Notes under the pieces: model-generated
What the model saw: the letters and a program-made list of their open reading frames with translations, nothing else
Databases searched by the model: none
What the model was told of the DNA's origin: nothing
From: a virus
Length of the DNA: 34,738 nucleotides
IMG/VR virus record: IMGVR_UViG_3300027734_000186
Span: 1-34,738 of that record
Reading direction: 5' to 3' (one strand)
Part shown: piece after piece, positions 11,332 to 20,811 of the stretch
Position numbering within the stretch: position 1 is the first letter of the stretch
How the letters are laid out: each line of letters begins with the position of its first letter
Program-made: the position numbers and the translations under genes

Positions 11332-12549
11332 TTAACCTTTCAATGCGGCAATTTCAGCGTTAGCTGCATCAAGACCAGCTTTTAGCTCTTTTACAGCGTT
11401 GACCAATAACCAAGTAATTTCTGTTGCATCAAAGCGTTTAATATCAATTTCTACTGAATCTTCTTTATTAAGTTTTGCTCTGTAAGTGTCAACCGATTCT
11501 GGCAATATGCTTAAAACTTCATCAGCAATAACACCTAAACCTTTAGTGCCAGAAGTTGTGCCACCTTTACCGTTATAAACCCAAGTCTTAGGGTTGATTT
11601 GAGTAAGAACATCTAAACCTTTATTAAACGCTGTAATATTGTCCTTTAAACGAACATCTGAAGGATTTGCCCAAGTTGTTCCTGAAGCCTTAGTAGCGGT
11701 AGCACCTGTAATTTCAAAATTACCGCTAGAAGTTAAAAAGGCTATATTAGAACCGACAGCAGCAAAAGTATATTGACCGCCAGAATAGTAAATACTGGTA
11801 TTAGAAGTAAAGTTATAAGCAGGGGAAAGAACTAACCCAGAAAATGTTTTATCTCCTGTAATTGTTTGAGTGCCAGTAGTATAAACACCGTTAGTTACAG
11901 TTGCAGCGTTACCTGTAATGTTAATACCCCAGTTACCAGAAGCGCCTGTACCTGTTGGGCTAGGAGCATAAGTAGCAATGTTGCCTGTATTAATAACGGT
12001 AGTGCCACCAGCGTTATATGGGGTATACCCTAATGCGGTAGTAACATCACCAGAAGATAAAGTAACTACGCCTGTACGAGTATTAAAGCTAGTAACACCT
12101 GAAGATACGGCAGAAATAGCTGACTGTACAAACGCTGTAGTAGCTATCTTTGTAGAGTTATCAGAGCCTGGAGTTACTGTAGGAGCTGTACAAGTGCCTG
12201 TAAAAGTAGCACCAGCATTAGCACTTAAAGTAGTAAATTTTCCTGTAGATGGGCTAATGTTACCAATAGGAGTTCCGTCAATAGAACCACCAGTAATATT
12301 GGGGTTAGAAATTTGATAAATTGTAGCTACATCAGTAGCTGCCGTGCCGTTAGCTACACCTGTAATCTTGTTATTACCCATAGCTAATGGGCCTGTCATT
12401 GGAGTCTGACCATCCGCAGCTACAGAGCCAGTTAAGGCTGTGGCTACATCAGAAAAAGTAGTATTAGCCCAGTTAGAAGTGATTGTAGTACCTGTGACTA
12501 CAGGGTTTCCTACTGGTAATACATAAGTACCGCTACCGTTTCTACTCAT
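11332..12549 (-). CDS. Tail fibre with C-terminal S74 intramolecular chaperone
   Basis: A 405-residue fibre protein. The N-terminus MSRNGSGTYVLPVGNPVVTG is a frequent virion-attachment start in podoviruses. The middle is rich in Thr, Gly and Asn beta repeats. About 105 C-terminal residues form a Peptidase_S74 chaperone: SDVRLKDNI contains the conserved serine where the chaperone normally cuts itself off after trimerisation, followed by GLGVIADEV and a helical end. GGAGAA precedes the ATG. It is separated from the main fibre cluster and stands just before the lysis genes. It probably binds the host surface. Confidence 0.88.
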   Translation of the reverse strand: MSRNGSGTYVLPVGNPVVTGTTITSNWANTTFSDVATALTGSVAADGQTPMTGPLAMGNNKITGVANGTAATDVATIYQISNPNITGGSIDGTPIGNISPSTGKFTTLSANAGATFTGTCTAPTVTPGSDNSTKIATTAFVQSAISAVSSGVTSFNTRTGVVTLSSGDVTTALGYTPYNAGGTTVINTGNIATYAPSPTGTGASGNWGINITGNAATVTNGVYTTGTQTITGDKTFSGLVLSPAYNFTSNTSIYYSGGQYTFAAVGSNIAFLTSSGNFEITGATATKASGTTWANPSDVRLKDNITAFNKGLDVLTQINPKTWVYNGKGGTTSGTKGLGVIADEVLSILPESVDTYRAKLNKEDSVEIDIKRFDATEITWLLVNAVKELKAGLDAANAEIAALKG

Positions 12550-12552
12550 TTT

Positions 12553-14193
12553 CTATTCTCCGACTGATTTTTGAGCCGCAGGTGCAGCTAGATAAGGGGC
12601 TAATTCACGAATTGCATCTGCTAATTTTTTAGCGCTTTCTGGTCGCTTTCCTACAGCAGATGTAACCAAATTTCTTACACCTGGCATATATGGTGTAGCG
12701 GCAGCGCCAGCTAAACCAGCACCTAAAGTAGTTATTGTAGGAAACGCTTGATAAGCACCAGCACCGCCAGCACCAGCACCAGCTCCCAATAAAGCATTAA
12801 CTAATGCACTTCTTCCAGCAGTACCAGAATCAGGTATTTTACTAGGCAATACTTGAACGCCAGCGTCTGTAAGGTCTTGCATTAATGCTTTTCCTGTAGC
12901 CGTAGCTCCTTTACCAGAAGATTCATCAGCAGCTTTTACTGCGGCTGCTAATTGACTAGGTGTAATCATTTCTTGTGTATTAGCCATAGAGCCAGCTCTG
13001 CGAATCCTTGCAAAATTAGCAAACGCTGTATTAATATTTCCTAATTCATCAGCAAATTCTGGATTACTTCTTTGTAAACCTTGCCTTACTTGGCCTAAAG
13101 CGTTTTTATAAGCATCATATACAAAAGCATCTGTGCCTCTACCACCTTTAAATGCAGAAGCTAGTTTATCTATATCTTGCTCAATAGCTTGATAAGATTT
13201 ACCAGTAATTACTCCTTCATCAGGCGTATGTTTTTTAATAATTTCTTTAATGTTATCAACAACTACTTTACCTTCAGTTTTTGGTAAACCAGTTACAGCG
13301 TTAGGTAAATTATTAATACCTTTTATTAAATCTTGGTCAGGCACAAATTTCATTTTTGGTAATAAAGTATTGTAAGCATCACTAATTTGTGTCTTTACAG
13401 CCTCTACACCAGCACGACCTGTTTCTTTAGGCATTATGCCGCCAATAGGCTCTAAAGCTCGTTTGTATGCGGCTTTATTAAATTCTTCAATTCCTTTGGT
13501 GCGAGAATAATCAATAATATCGCCAAGTAACGGAACGCTAGTTAATTTATCTTCTATTTTTCTAAGTGCGCCACCCATCATTTGACCTGGGGTTAAATTA
13601 ACACCTTCGCCAATTAACTTTTGAGCTGCTTCAGATAGTTTTGGAGCTACTATATTTCCTATTCCACGCCCAACAGCCGTTCCACCAACTCCACCCAATG
13701 CGCCCATGCTTAATTTTTGCGGTATTTCTTGAACCGCTTTTATACCACTAACGCCTGTTTCTGTAGGGGTTAATGCGCCAGTAGCGCCACCAATTGCTGC
13801 TCCTTGAATATAAGGGTTTGCCCTAGCAAAACTAGGAATCATGCCAGCGCCTTTCATTAAAGCGCCACCAGTTAATACTCCGCCACCAATTTGACCAGCT
13901 CCAAATGTCATTGGATTGGCTTCTTGAAAAGGCTTCATTTTATTCAAAACTAAATTAGACAATTCAGCAGGTTTGCCTCCCATATATTGACCAGCCGCCA
14001 ATAATGGGTCGGTTATACCTTTTCCAGCACCAACAATAGCTGATTGATAAGCTGGAATTTCTCTTAGCGTTTGCGCTTGTGGCTGTGCAGCAGGTTGACC
14101 TTTTAAAGCCATCAATCCAGCATCAGACATTTTTGATAAATCATTGGCTTTTAAAGCCATCAAATCAGCGTCAGATAGTTGAGATAAATCCAT
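12553..14193 (-). CDS. Putative DNA ejection (internal virion) protein
   Basis: A 546-residue protein starting with two copies of a short repeat, LSQLSDADLMALKAND and LSKMSDAGLMALKG, seen at the start of many phage ejection and pilot proteins. It continues with Ala/Gly-rich stretches (such as GAGAGAGGAGAYQ near 470) that could insert in membrane, separated by helical regions. It is the third of four large proteins between the tail hub and the S74 fibre, the place of the ejection genes in P22-like phages. It would leave the capsid with the DNA and help it cross the envelope. Start overlaps the previous stop (TAATG). Confidence 0.7.
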   Translation of the reverse strand: MDLSQLSDADLMALKANDLSKMSDAGLMALKGQPAAQPQAQTLREIPAYQSAIVGAGKGITDPLLAAGQYMGGKPAELSNLVLNKMKPFQEANPMTFGAGQIGGGVLTGGALMKGAGMIPSFARANPYIQGAAIGGATGALTPTETGVSGIKAVQEIPQKLSMGALGGVGGTAVGRGIGNIVAPKLSEAAQKLIGEGVNLTPGQMMGGALRKIEDKLTSVPLLGDIIDYSRTKGIEEFNKAAYKRALEPIGGIMPKETGRAGVEAVKTQISDAYNTLLPKMKFVPDQDLIKGINNLPNAVTGLPKTEGKVVVDNIKEIIKKHTPDEGVITGKSYQAIEQDIDKLASAFKGGRGTDAFVYDAYKNALGQVRQGLQRSNPEFADELGNINTAFANFARIRRAGSMANTQEMITPSQLAAAVKAADESSGKGATATGKALMQDLTDAGVQVLPSKIPDSGTAGRSALVNALLGAGAGAGGAGAYQAFPTITTLGAGLAGAAATPYMPGVRNLVTSAVGKRPESAKKLADAIRELAPYLAAPAAQKSVGE

Positions 14194-15374
14194 TATCTTT
14201 TTCCTTGTCTGCGAGCAATTTCAGCATCAATAGCAGATTGGTTTGGCATTGAATTGTTACCAATAGGCTGCATTGGAGGAACTTCAAAATAAGGAACTAA
14301 TTTAGCAGTTTCTTCATCAGAAGCCATATGTTTTAATTTGCGGTCATATTGCTGTTGTGTGTATTCGGCAGAGCGTTTTGCTGCATTAGCAAGTATTTTC
14401 AATTCTGTAGGAGTAAAGTTAATGTCACCAGAAATTGCTCTTTCAGCTAAATTACTTTCCTGCACTTGAATTGCGCCTTCACCTTTCATTTCTTTACGGC
14501 CTTGTAAGGTTAATTGAGCAAGACTTTGAATTCCAGTACGAGTATTTGCAATCTTTTCTTCTAATGTATTTCCACCAAATCCTGCTGTATTTGCTATTTG
14601 AGCAATACCTAGTCGAACATTTGCCCCTGAACCTGTATAAATTTTATTAGTATCTAAAGCTCTAGTTAAATTTGAAGCTGAATCATAAATTTTATTAGCA
14701 GCAAGAGTTTTTTCTTGTTCTTTTTCCATAATTGGGCCAACTCGTTCAGCAATAGATTTATTACCAACATAAGTAATATTTCTTCCAGCTGAAGCAGCTC
14801 CTTTAGATTCAACCAATTGTTTTGCCATAGCTCTTTGCTGGTCGTTCCATGTAGATGGATTGGCTGGCAATCCTCCAACGCTTATTGCATATTGAATGGC
14901 ATCTGGAATGTCTGGAGTGCCTTCCATTTTAGTAACGCCGCCACCTAAACTTGTGCGAGTAAATATATCGCCTTTTTTAAGTGTAATTCCTTTTAATTCT
15001 TCTTTAGCAATATCACGCAAAATAGGATTATCAGTAGATAATGCAAAACGCAAAGCAGCAGCTTTGTCAGATTTTTCTAATTCGCCATATTGTTGTATTT
15101 GTTCAGCTTGTTTGCCACGCAATGCTTCAGCCAATTTAAGTTGTTTTTCATCTAAAGATTGGCTTAATCCTGTGCCAATCGCTGCTTTAGCTAAAGGCGC
15201 AATCTGTTGACTCCAAGATGGAGCTACATAATGACCACTAATCATTTGACCTTGTGGTTGCTCAGTAGCTTGAGTCATAAGCAATTCAGCAATCTTGCGC
15301 TGACGAGCTAAATCAGCAGTTTCAGGGGTTTGCCCTAATACTTGTTGGTCTGTTAAATATGCTGGTTGTGCCAT
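14193..15374 (-). CDS. Putative ejection or internal virion protein, helical
   Basis: A 393-residue, mainly helical protein (MAQPAYLTDQQVLGQTPETA at the start) with many Gln, Ala and Lys and a Pro-rich segment near the end (VPPMQPIGNNSMPNQ). No membrane helix or enzyme motif is visible. Both ends overlap their neighbours as TAATG. Position among the ejection genes is the main evidence for a virion role; similar proteins occur at this place in other environmental podoviruses. Confidence 0.6.
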   Translation of the reverse strand: MAQPAYLTDQQVLGQTPETADLARQRKIAELLMTQATEQPQGQMISGHYVAPSWSQQIAPLAKAAIGTGLSQSLDEKQLKLAEALRGKQAEQIQQYGELEKSDKAAALRFALSTDNPILRDIAKEELKGITLKKGDIFTRTSLGGGVTKMEGTPDIPDAIQYAISVGGLPANPSTWNDQQRAMAKQLVESKGAASAGRNITYVGNKSIAERVGPIMEKEQEKTLAANKIYDSASNLTRALDTNKIYTGSGANVRLGIAQIANTAGFGGNTLEEKIANTRTGIQSLAQLTLQGRKEMKGEGAIQVQESNLAERAISGDINFTPTELKILANAAKRSAEYTQQQYDRKLKHMASDEETAKLVPYFEVPPMQPIGNNSMPNQSAIDAEIARRQGKR

Positions 15375-16264
15375 TATGCTGTCCTTACTAAATCTGCCAA
15401 TGTTGGCATTGGTTTACCTTCTTCTGCTAATTGAGCAAGAAAATCTTGTGTTTTACCAAATGGTGTTTGTATTGATGTAGGTTGCTGTGATTGTGCAAAT
15501 GGGTTTTGATTCATACGATATAAACCGCCAGATTGTTCTTGCAAAGGTTGATTTGCCTGTTGAAATTGAGCAAATTGTTGAGCATTTGGTTTGCCACCAG
15601 AAGGGCTTACAAGATTAGCCAATTGTTTTAAACGATTAGCATTAGTGTAAACATCTTTTGCGGTTGATAAACCGTTTTTTAATGAAGCCATTTGTGATGC
15701 AGCATCTGCTGCTGAAATAGCTTGTCCTTGATTTAATCCAGTAAAACCAAGTTCACCGTATGTTGGCCCAGCAAATCCACCTTCAACGCCTGTAACACCT
15801 AATTCGCCGTATGTTGGCCCCATTAATTCGCCAGTAGTAAAAGCTCCAGCGCCACCAAGAGCAGCATCAGCAGCTAATCCTGCATTTACAGCTTCTGTAC
15901 TACTAGCTCCTGCTGCTAACGCATCAAAAAAAGCGGTTGAACCAGCTTCAGTTGCAATAGCTCCAGCACCAGCTTCAGCGCCAGCAGCAGCAGCAGCTTC
16001 AGTTGCAAACAAACTAGGGTCAATATAACCAGTAGCATAAGCAGCGGCAATAGCTGCTGGTAATGTCCATCCACCAGGTATTTCACGGTTTACAAATGTA
16101 TCAACTTCAGATAATCCTTTACCAATAGCTTTGCTTGGGTCAGCGGAAGCAAAAGCGTTTCCAATAGCTTGGCTTGGGTCAATAGAAGATAAAAAACCTC
16201 CGCCTCCTCCATAAGGAGTGCGCTTCATTTCCCATGTCCAACCAGAATGTTTGCTTTTTAACAT
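15374..16264 (-). CDS. Putative ejection protein, Ala/Gly-rich
   Basis: A 296-residue protein with a very Ala/Gly-rich middle (about 85-140, including ATEAAAAAGAEAGAGAIA) that may be membrane-active, and two near-identical blocks GPTYGELGVTG and GPTYGELGFTG at about 150-175. The C-terminal third is Gln-rich. The start is uncertain: ATG at 16264 or MKRT at 16228. It belongs to the ejection group by place and composition. Confidence 0.6.
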   Translation of the reverse strand: MLKSKHSGWTWEMKRTPYGGGGGFLSSIDPSQAIGNAFASADPSKAIGKGLSEVDTFVNREIPGGWTLPAAIAAAYATGYIDPSLFATEAAAAAGAEAGAGAIATEAGSTAFFDALAAGASSTEAVNAGLAADAALGGAGAFTTGELMGPTYGELGVTGVEGGFAGPTYGELGFTGLNQGQAISAADAASQMASLKNGLSTAKDVYTNANRLKQLANLVSPSGGKPNAQQFAQFQQANQPLQEQSGGLYRMNQNPFAQSQQPTSIQTPFGKTQDFLAQLAEEGKPMPTLADLVRTA

Positions 16265-16266
16265 GA

Positions 16267-17727
16267 CTAACTTAATTTAAAAATATCACTAGCAAATGTT
16301 CCGCCAGAAGTAGGATTTGTAAAGAAATTATTAGTTGCTGTGTTGTAATTTCCTAATCCACTTAACCAATCATATCCTTGACCAATATTTTTTGCTAAAC
16401 CACTTATTCCACCACCACCTAACAATGCGCTAGAACCTAAACCAAACAAACCTGATTGCAGGTTAGCTGTTTTTGCGTTTGCAGCATTTTGTGCGGCAAT
16501 AGCAGCAGCTTGACCTGTTGTATATCCACCTAAATAATCAGGCCCAGATACAGCAGCTTGGCTATAAGGATTTACATAACCAGGTTGAGTAGCTTGGTTA
16601 AAAGCACCTAATTGCTGAATTGGTAAATTAGATTGTTGTAATTGCTGGTTAAATCCTTGCTGATTAGCTTGCAAACCAACATTAATTCCACCTACTTGAG
16701 CAGAAGTTAATAAATCATTTTGTTGTTGTGCTAATTGTGTTTTAGCACGGTTATAAGCCTCTGAACCAGGCATAATTCCCTGATTAGCTAACTGTGTTTC
16801 TGTAGCAGCAGATTGTTGTTGTAATTGAGGTTGCAATCTACGCATAATAGCGTCTGAATACATTTCACCAGGATTAATACCTGTTTGTGCCAATGTATTG
16901 GTATTAATGCCTTGACCAGCAGTATTAGCTAATTTATTTTGTAATCCACTCATTGCGGTTTGCAATGTTGGGTTTAATGATTGATTAGCAGACCAAATAG
17001 GGTTGCCATTAGCATCTGTACCTGTTTGTTGATACTGTAAATTTGAATAAGGAGTTTGTTGATTTACACGATTAGCAGCAGTAGCGGCAGTAGCACCTTG
17101 ATAGTTTCCTACAGCAGTTTGTTGCGCTGCTTGAATATAAGGGTTTGTACTAGTTTGATTTCCTGCTGCATTAGCACCAGTTAAACCAAATGGGTTATTT
17201 CCTGTAGTTGTGCCGATTGTTTTTAGCGCTTGGGCTTGTTGATACTCAGGCGAAGTTTGCATAGAGCTAAGAACTTGTTGCGGAGTTGAGCCAGAATTTA
17301 AAGAATTTTGCCAAAAGTCATAACCAGCTTGGTCAGGCGCTCTGCCAAACATTTGCTGATAAGCGCCAGTTAGAAATTTATTATCAAATTGACCAGCATT
17401 CATTTGTGGCTGAGTAGCTGATTGAGCTTGTGCTGTGCCTGAATTTTGGGCTTGATAAGATGGATTTTGTTGTTGACCGCCACCCATTAAACCTTGTGCA
17501 TTTGGGTTAGCGTTAACTCCATAAGGGTTTGGTTGATTGAATTGCATATCATTCCCAAATCCTTGAAAACCTCTACCTTCAAAATTACTTGCAACCATTG
17601 AATTACTTGGTTGAGAAGTCATATTTTGCATTTGATAATTAGGGTTTCCACCGCCTTGGGCTGGCTCACGATAAAGTGTAGGTTGATTGCCGCCACCGCC
17701 TAATGCACCGTTAAAATTAGCACCCAT
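16267..17727 (-). CDS. Gln/Asn-rich virion protein with DUF4214-like domain
   Basis: A 486-residue protein of extreme composition: Gln, Asn and Gly dominate. Residues 114-164 match the DUF4214 pattern (FLTGAYQQMFGRAPDQAGYD, then SPEYQQ), a small helical domain found in some surface-layer and phage structural proteins. The end (SSALLGGGGISGLAKN) is Gly-rich. AGGAG precedes the ATG. It is the first of the ejection group after the GNAT-like gene. A flexible internal virion protein or tail extension is likely. Confidence 0.65.
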   Translation of the reverse strand: MGANFNGALGGGGNQPTLYREPAQGGGNPNYQMQNMTSQPSNSMVASNFEGRGFQGFGNDMQFNQPNPYGVNANPNAQGLMGGGQQQNPSYQAQNSGTAQAQSATQPQMNAGQFDNKFLTGAYQQMFGRAPDQAGYDFWQNSLNSGSTPQQVLSSMQTSPEYQQAQALKTIGTTTGNNPFGLTGANAAGNQTSTNPYIQAAQQTAVGNYQGATAATAANRVNQQTPYSNLQYQQTGTDANGNPIWSANQSLNPTLQTAMSGLQNKLANTAGQGINTNTLAQTGINPGEMYSDAIMRRLQPQLQQQSAATETQLANQGIMPGSEAYNRAKTQLAQQQNDLLTSAQVGGINVGLQANQQGFNQQLQQSNLPIQQLGAFNQATQPGYVNPYSQAAVSGPDYLGGYTTGQAAAIAAQNAANAKTANLQSGLFGLGSSALLGGGGISGLAKNIGQGYDWLSGLGNYNTATNNFFTNPTSGGTFASDIFKLS

Positions 17728-18139
17728 TTTTTACTCCTAGTTTCAGCCATTTACATTGTTCTGGCCTCATTGTTAAAATTACCAAATTGCCGTCTTTATG
17801 GGCGTCAGCAATATTGGCTATTTCTTCAAAACCAAGGTGTCGGTCTAATTTCAGGGCTTTTTCATTATTCCCAGGAACTGCACCAATTATAACCTTTAGT
17901 TTCAATTTATTAAAAGGGTAGTCAAACGCAACTTTGAGAAAATCCTTTGTCATCCAATGACTTCCAGAGCTTGCAATGTGCATCTGGCAGGATTTACCTT
18001 CAAAATTACAAAATACAACTACCGCCCTTAATTCGTTACTTAATACATTACCTATACATTGACTATCGTATGGAAGTGGAATATTTAAGATTTTGGATGC
18101 CCAAGACTTTAATTGGTCTTGTGGTTCAACAATAATCAT
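17717..18139 (-). CDS. GNAT-like acyltransferase
   Basis: A 140-residue protein starting MIIVEPQDQLKSWASKI. The second half carries a GNAT-like strand-loop-helix: VIIGAVPGNNEKALKLDRHL, then GFEEI, close to the usual N-x2-A-x3-y-x-k-x-GF pattern after the acetyl-CoA site. The ATG at 18139 overlaps the tail hub stop (TAATG) and replaces a longer reading frame whose extra start lies inside the hub gene. Similar genes occur between tail and ejection genes in other podoviruses; substrate and purpose are unknown. Confidence 0.7.
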   Translation of the reverse strand: MIIVEPQDQLKSWASKILNIPLPYDSQCIGNVLSNELRAVVVFCNFEGKSCQMHIASSGSHWMTKDFLKVAFDYPFNKLKLKVIIGAVPGNNEKALKLDRHLGFEEIANIADAHKDGNLVILTMRPEQCKWLKLGVKNGC

Positions 18140-19896
18140 TAAATAACAGAACCTTTCTCCATAACATAGTCGGTAGAAAGCCAATGTACATCAATTCCTG
18201 CTGAAACCATATTCAAGTTAAGACCACCTGCGTAGCCTAAACCTGTTACTCCTTGCCAGTTTCTTGAAATAACCAAATTACCAGCCCATACATCGGCATC
18301 CCATTTGGCTACATCCCATACGGCTGTAGTAGTTGGATTTGTTTCAAAAGATACTTTGCCAAGGTTGTTTTGAGTCTGAAAGTCGGTATTGATACCGCAA
18401 TAAATACCAGGCGCTCCAACATCCACTAAGAATGTAGGGCGAACCAATGTAAAACGCTTTTGTTGACCTGGGGTGTCAAAATAGCTATAGGCTTGTTGAC
18501 AAGTAGCAGATATTTGAGCGCCATTATCTGCGTTAGTATCAAAAAACTTACCTACAAAGCCATTGCCACCAAAATACAAATCATCACCACTTAATTCAAA
18601 GCATTTGGCATTAATGCCTGTAAAGTTAGCCCAAGCCTTAGAAATAGTGTGCATAACATATTGCTCTGCACCATTTGGGTTAGGAATGTTAATAATCAAC
18701 ATATTAGGCTTGGCAAAATAAATAGCTTGCCAACCAAACTCAGTAGAATATGTATCTGCTGCTAAAGAAATTGCAAAGAAAATCTTATCGGTAAGGTTAA
18801 CCCTAGGGTCTAAACGGCTAGACTGCAATGCAGAAGCCAATGGTACTAGACCATCTTGGGTAAGCAATAGGATGTCACCAGCAAATTTGTAGAAACATCT
18901 ACGGCTAAATACATAACCTAATTGCCATACACCTTTAAGTTCCCATGTGGCTGGTGTATCAGGGTCTGTACCGTTATAGACAATAATCTCGCCCATGTTG
19001 GTAATAAATACTGCGTAATCATCAGCGCCTTGACCAGCATCAAGAGTCCATGTAGCCATTGCTTGCAAGAAGCCACCATTACGAGCAATACCGCCAAAAT
19101 CAAGAGAAGAAGCTGTGCCAGCAATTTGATTAACAGGCAAATACCATACTTTTAAACTGTCTTTTTCGGTAAAGAATAAGCGGTTTTTAAATAAGTTTAC
19201 TTGTATAAACTTGTTGCTGTTTACGCCTGTAATTGCATACAAAACAGTATAAGTGCCTACTGTTGTGGCATTAGCGCCAGGGTTACTAGCCATTGTGTAA
19301 GTAAAGGTATTAGCACCTGTTACTGTAATGGTATATGTGCCGTTATATGCGGCAGGACTTGCGCCAGCAATAGTTACTTTGTTGCCAGTTAATAAACCAT
19401 GAGCAATAGCGGTAGTTAATGTAGCTGTTGTAGTTACATAGGTAATTGAACTAATAGTCTGCGCTGTACTTGTTGGGGCAATACTAAACCAGCTAGTACC
19501 GTCATAAACCATAGTAGCGTCTGTACCATTACAAGCAACCAAAAAGTGACCACCACCTGTACTGATATTAATATGCTGAAGTTTGTCGTTAGTAATAGGG
19601 TAAACAACAGTAGCAGTAGCCGTATCAGCGTTATAAATGCTTGTCCCTGCGGCAGCAAATAGCTTTTGACTACTTGGGCCAGCATAGTTCATTAAACTGT
19701 TTACAAAACCAGTAATACCAATAGAGCGCTTGGAATACCCTTTTCTTAGCACTACATCAGTAGGTGTAGGGTATAAATTGGTCAATGTAACCGCATCAGT
19801 AGGAGGCATTGATGATACAGAATCCCTAGCGTTCCAACCACCAATAGGAGATGTAATGGAAGTAGTAAGGGCGGTTTGTGGTTTAACTACCGCCAT
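18139..19896 (-). CDS. Tail hub / packaged-DNA stabilisation protein (P22 gp10-like)
   Basis: A 585-residue beta-rich protein. SPIGGWNARDSVSSMPPTDA near 16-35 and LTNLYPTPTDVVLRKGY are typical of the gp10-type nozzle/hub of P22-like tails, with repeated WxxD/N and FGG blocks like a propeller. Residues about 150-215 (HGLLTGNKVTIAGASPAAYN) are an inserted Ig-like domain common in phage proteins. It follows the head-tail adaptor gene, as expected. It would close the portal channel and carry the fibres. Confidence 0.8.
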   Translation of the reverse strand: MAVVKPQTALTTSITSPIGGWNARDSVSSMPPTDAVTLTNLYPTPTDVVLRKGYSKRSIGITGFVNSLMNYAGPSSQKLFAAAGTSIYNADTATATVVYPITNDKLQHINISTGGGHFLVACNGTDATMVYDGTSWFSIAPTSTAQTISSITYVTTTATLTTAIAHGLLTGNKVTIAGASPAAYNGTYTITVTGANTFTYTMASNPGANATTVGTYTVLYAITGVNSNKFIQVNLFKNRLFFTEKDSLKVWYLPVNQIAGTASSLDFGGIARNGGFLQAMATWTLDAGQGADDYAVFITNMGEIIVYNGTDPDTPATWELKGVWQLGYVFSRRCFYKFAGDILLLTQDGLVPLASALQSSRLDPRVNLTDKIFFAISLAADTYSTEFGWQAIYFAKPNMLIINIPNPNGAEQYVMHTISKAWANFTGINAKCFELSGDDLYFGGNGFVGKFFDTNADNGAQISATCQQAYSYFDTPGQQKRFTLVRPTFLVDVGAPGIYCGINTDFQTQNNLGKVSFETNPTTTAVWDVAKWDADVWAGNLVISRNWQGVTGLGYAGGLNLNMVSAGIDVHWLSTDYVMEKGSVI

Positions 19897-19898
19897 AA

Positions 19899-20810
19899 TT
19901 AAGACCCATACCCTGTATCTGGAATGTTAGCGTAACCAATAAGCACCTTGCTTGGGTAAGGAGCAAATGATAGATTTGGAGAGCCTTTATCGTTAGCTTT
20001 GGCAACGGATAAATAGCGGTTGTAATCGGCTGTCAATGCAGAAGTGTCAAAAGACTTAATTTGGAAATATTTGAGCTTGGTAGACAAAACCATAATACGG
20101 TCATCTAAGACGGTAGTATCAGTATCAGCGGTAAAGCTATTCTTAATAGCACCAGTAGCGCTTCTTGCCCAACCTTTAGAACGATATTCCCACCCTAAAT
20201 ACTCGTTGGTATTCATTGGAGGCCATATTTGGAATTGATTATCCAATATGCGCCAACGGATTCTAGGGCCAGTTGAGATATAACCAGACTTTAGCCATTG
20301 CCATTGTTGGGCATCTTCAGGCCCCAACATTTCCCAACGCTTTGTCTTGTCCCATTGAGTACGGTCAGTAATTGTTTCAAAGTCATTAGGAAGGTCATAA
20401 GCAGTTTGGGCTAATACAATCGAGCCTGTGCCTGTACCATTAGCCATTTGGCTCATTACAATCTGTTTTGTAGTGTTATTGGCAGACACAACATAAGTGT
20501 CTTGGTTAATGTTAAAACCAGTAATTTGCCATTGTGTTGTAACGCCACTAATATCTGTGCCGCTATCAACCGTCAATGTAGTAGAACCATTGACTGTCGT
20601 AGCGTTTGTTGTAATAGCTTGAGTGTAAAAACGATACTGAACTTGTAGAGCTTGCCAATCGTACTCTTTTAACAACTCGTAACCAGAACCATTCATTAGC
20701 GCTAAAATCTGCTGTACATCTTGGTTAGGATTTCCGGCTACGGAAACTGGTACGGCTAAGTTAAGTTCACTTGCGGTTTGCTGCACAAGTTGTAGCATCG
20801 TTAATGACAT
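19899..20810 (-). CDS. Head-to-tail adaptor protein (P22 gp4-like role)
   Basis: A 303-residue protein with a helical N-terminus (TMLQLVQQTASELNLAVPVS), a Trp/Tyr-rich core (DLPNDFETITDRTQWDKTKR, then WRILDNQFQIWPP) and a C-terminal helical part. DLPxDFxxxxxxTxWD followed by W-rich motifs is characteristic of adaptor proteins that dock on the portal in podoviruses. It lies directly before the hub gene. It is longer than P22 gp4 and may combine adaptor functions. Confidence 0.75.
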   Translation of the reverse strand: MSLTMLQLVQQTASELNLAVPVSVAGNPNQDVQQILALMNGSGYELLKEYDWQALQVQYRFYTQAITTNATTVNGSTTLTVDSGTDISGVTTQWQITGFNINQDTYVVSANNTTKQIVMSQMANGTGTGSIVLAQTAYDLPNDFETITDRTQWDKTKRWEMLGPEDAQQWQWLKSGYISTGPRIRWRILDNQFQIWPPMNTNEYLGWEYRSKGWARSATGAIKNSFTADTDTTVLDDRIMVLSTKLKYFQIKSFDTSALTADYNRYLSVAKANDKGSPNLSFAPYPSKVLIGYANIPDTGYGS

Positions 20811-20811
20811 A

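Noticed and set aside
11978-12316. Plus-strand 112-residue frame inside the S74 fibre gene
   Set aside because: It is opposite the Thr/Val-rich fibre coding sequence and has no start signal; the fibre frame has clear S74 domain homology.
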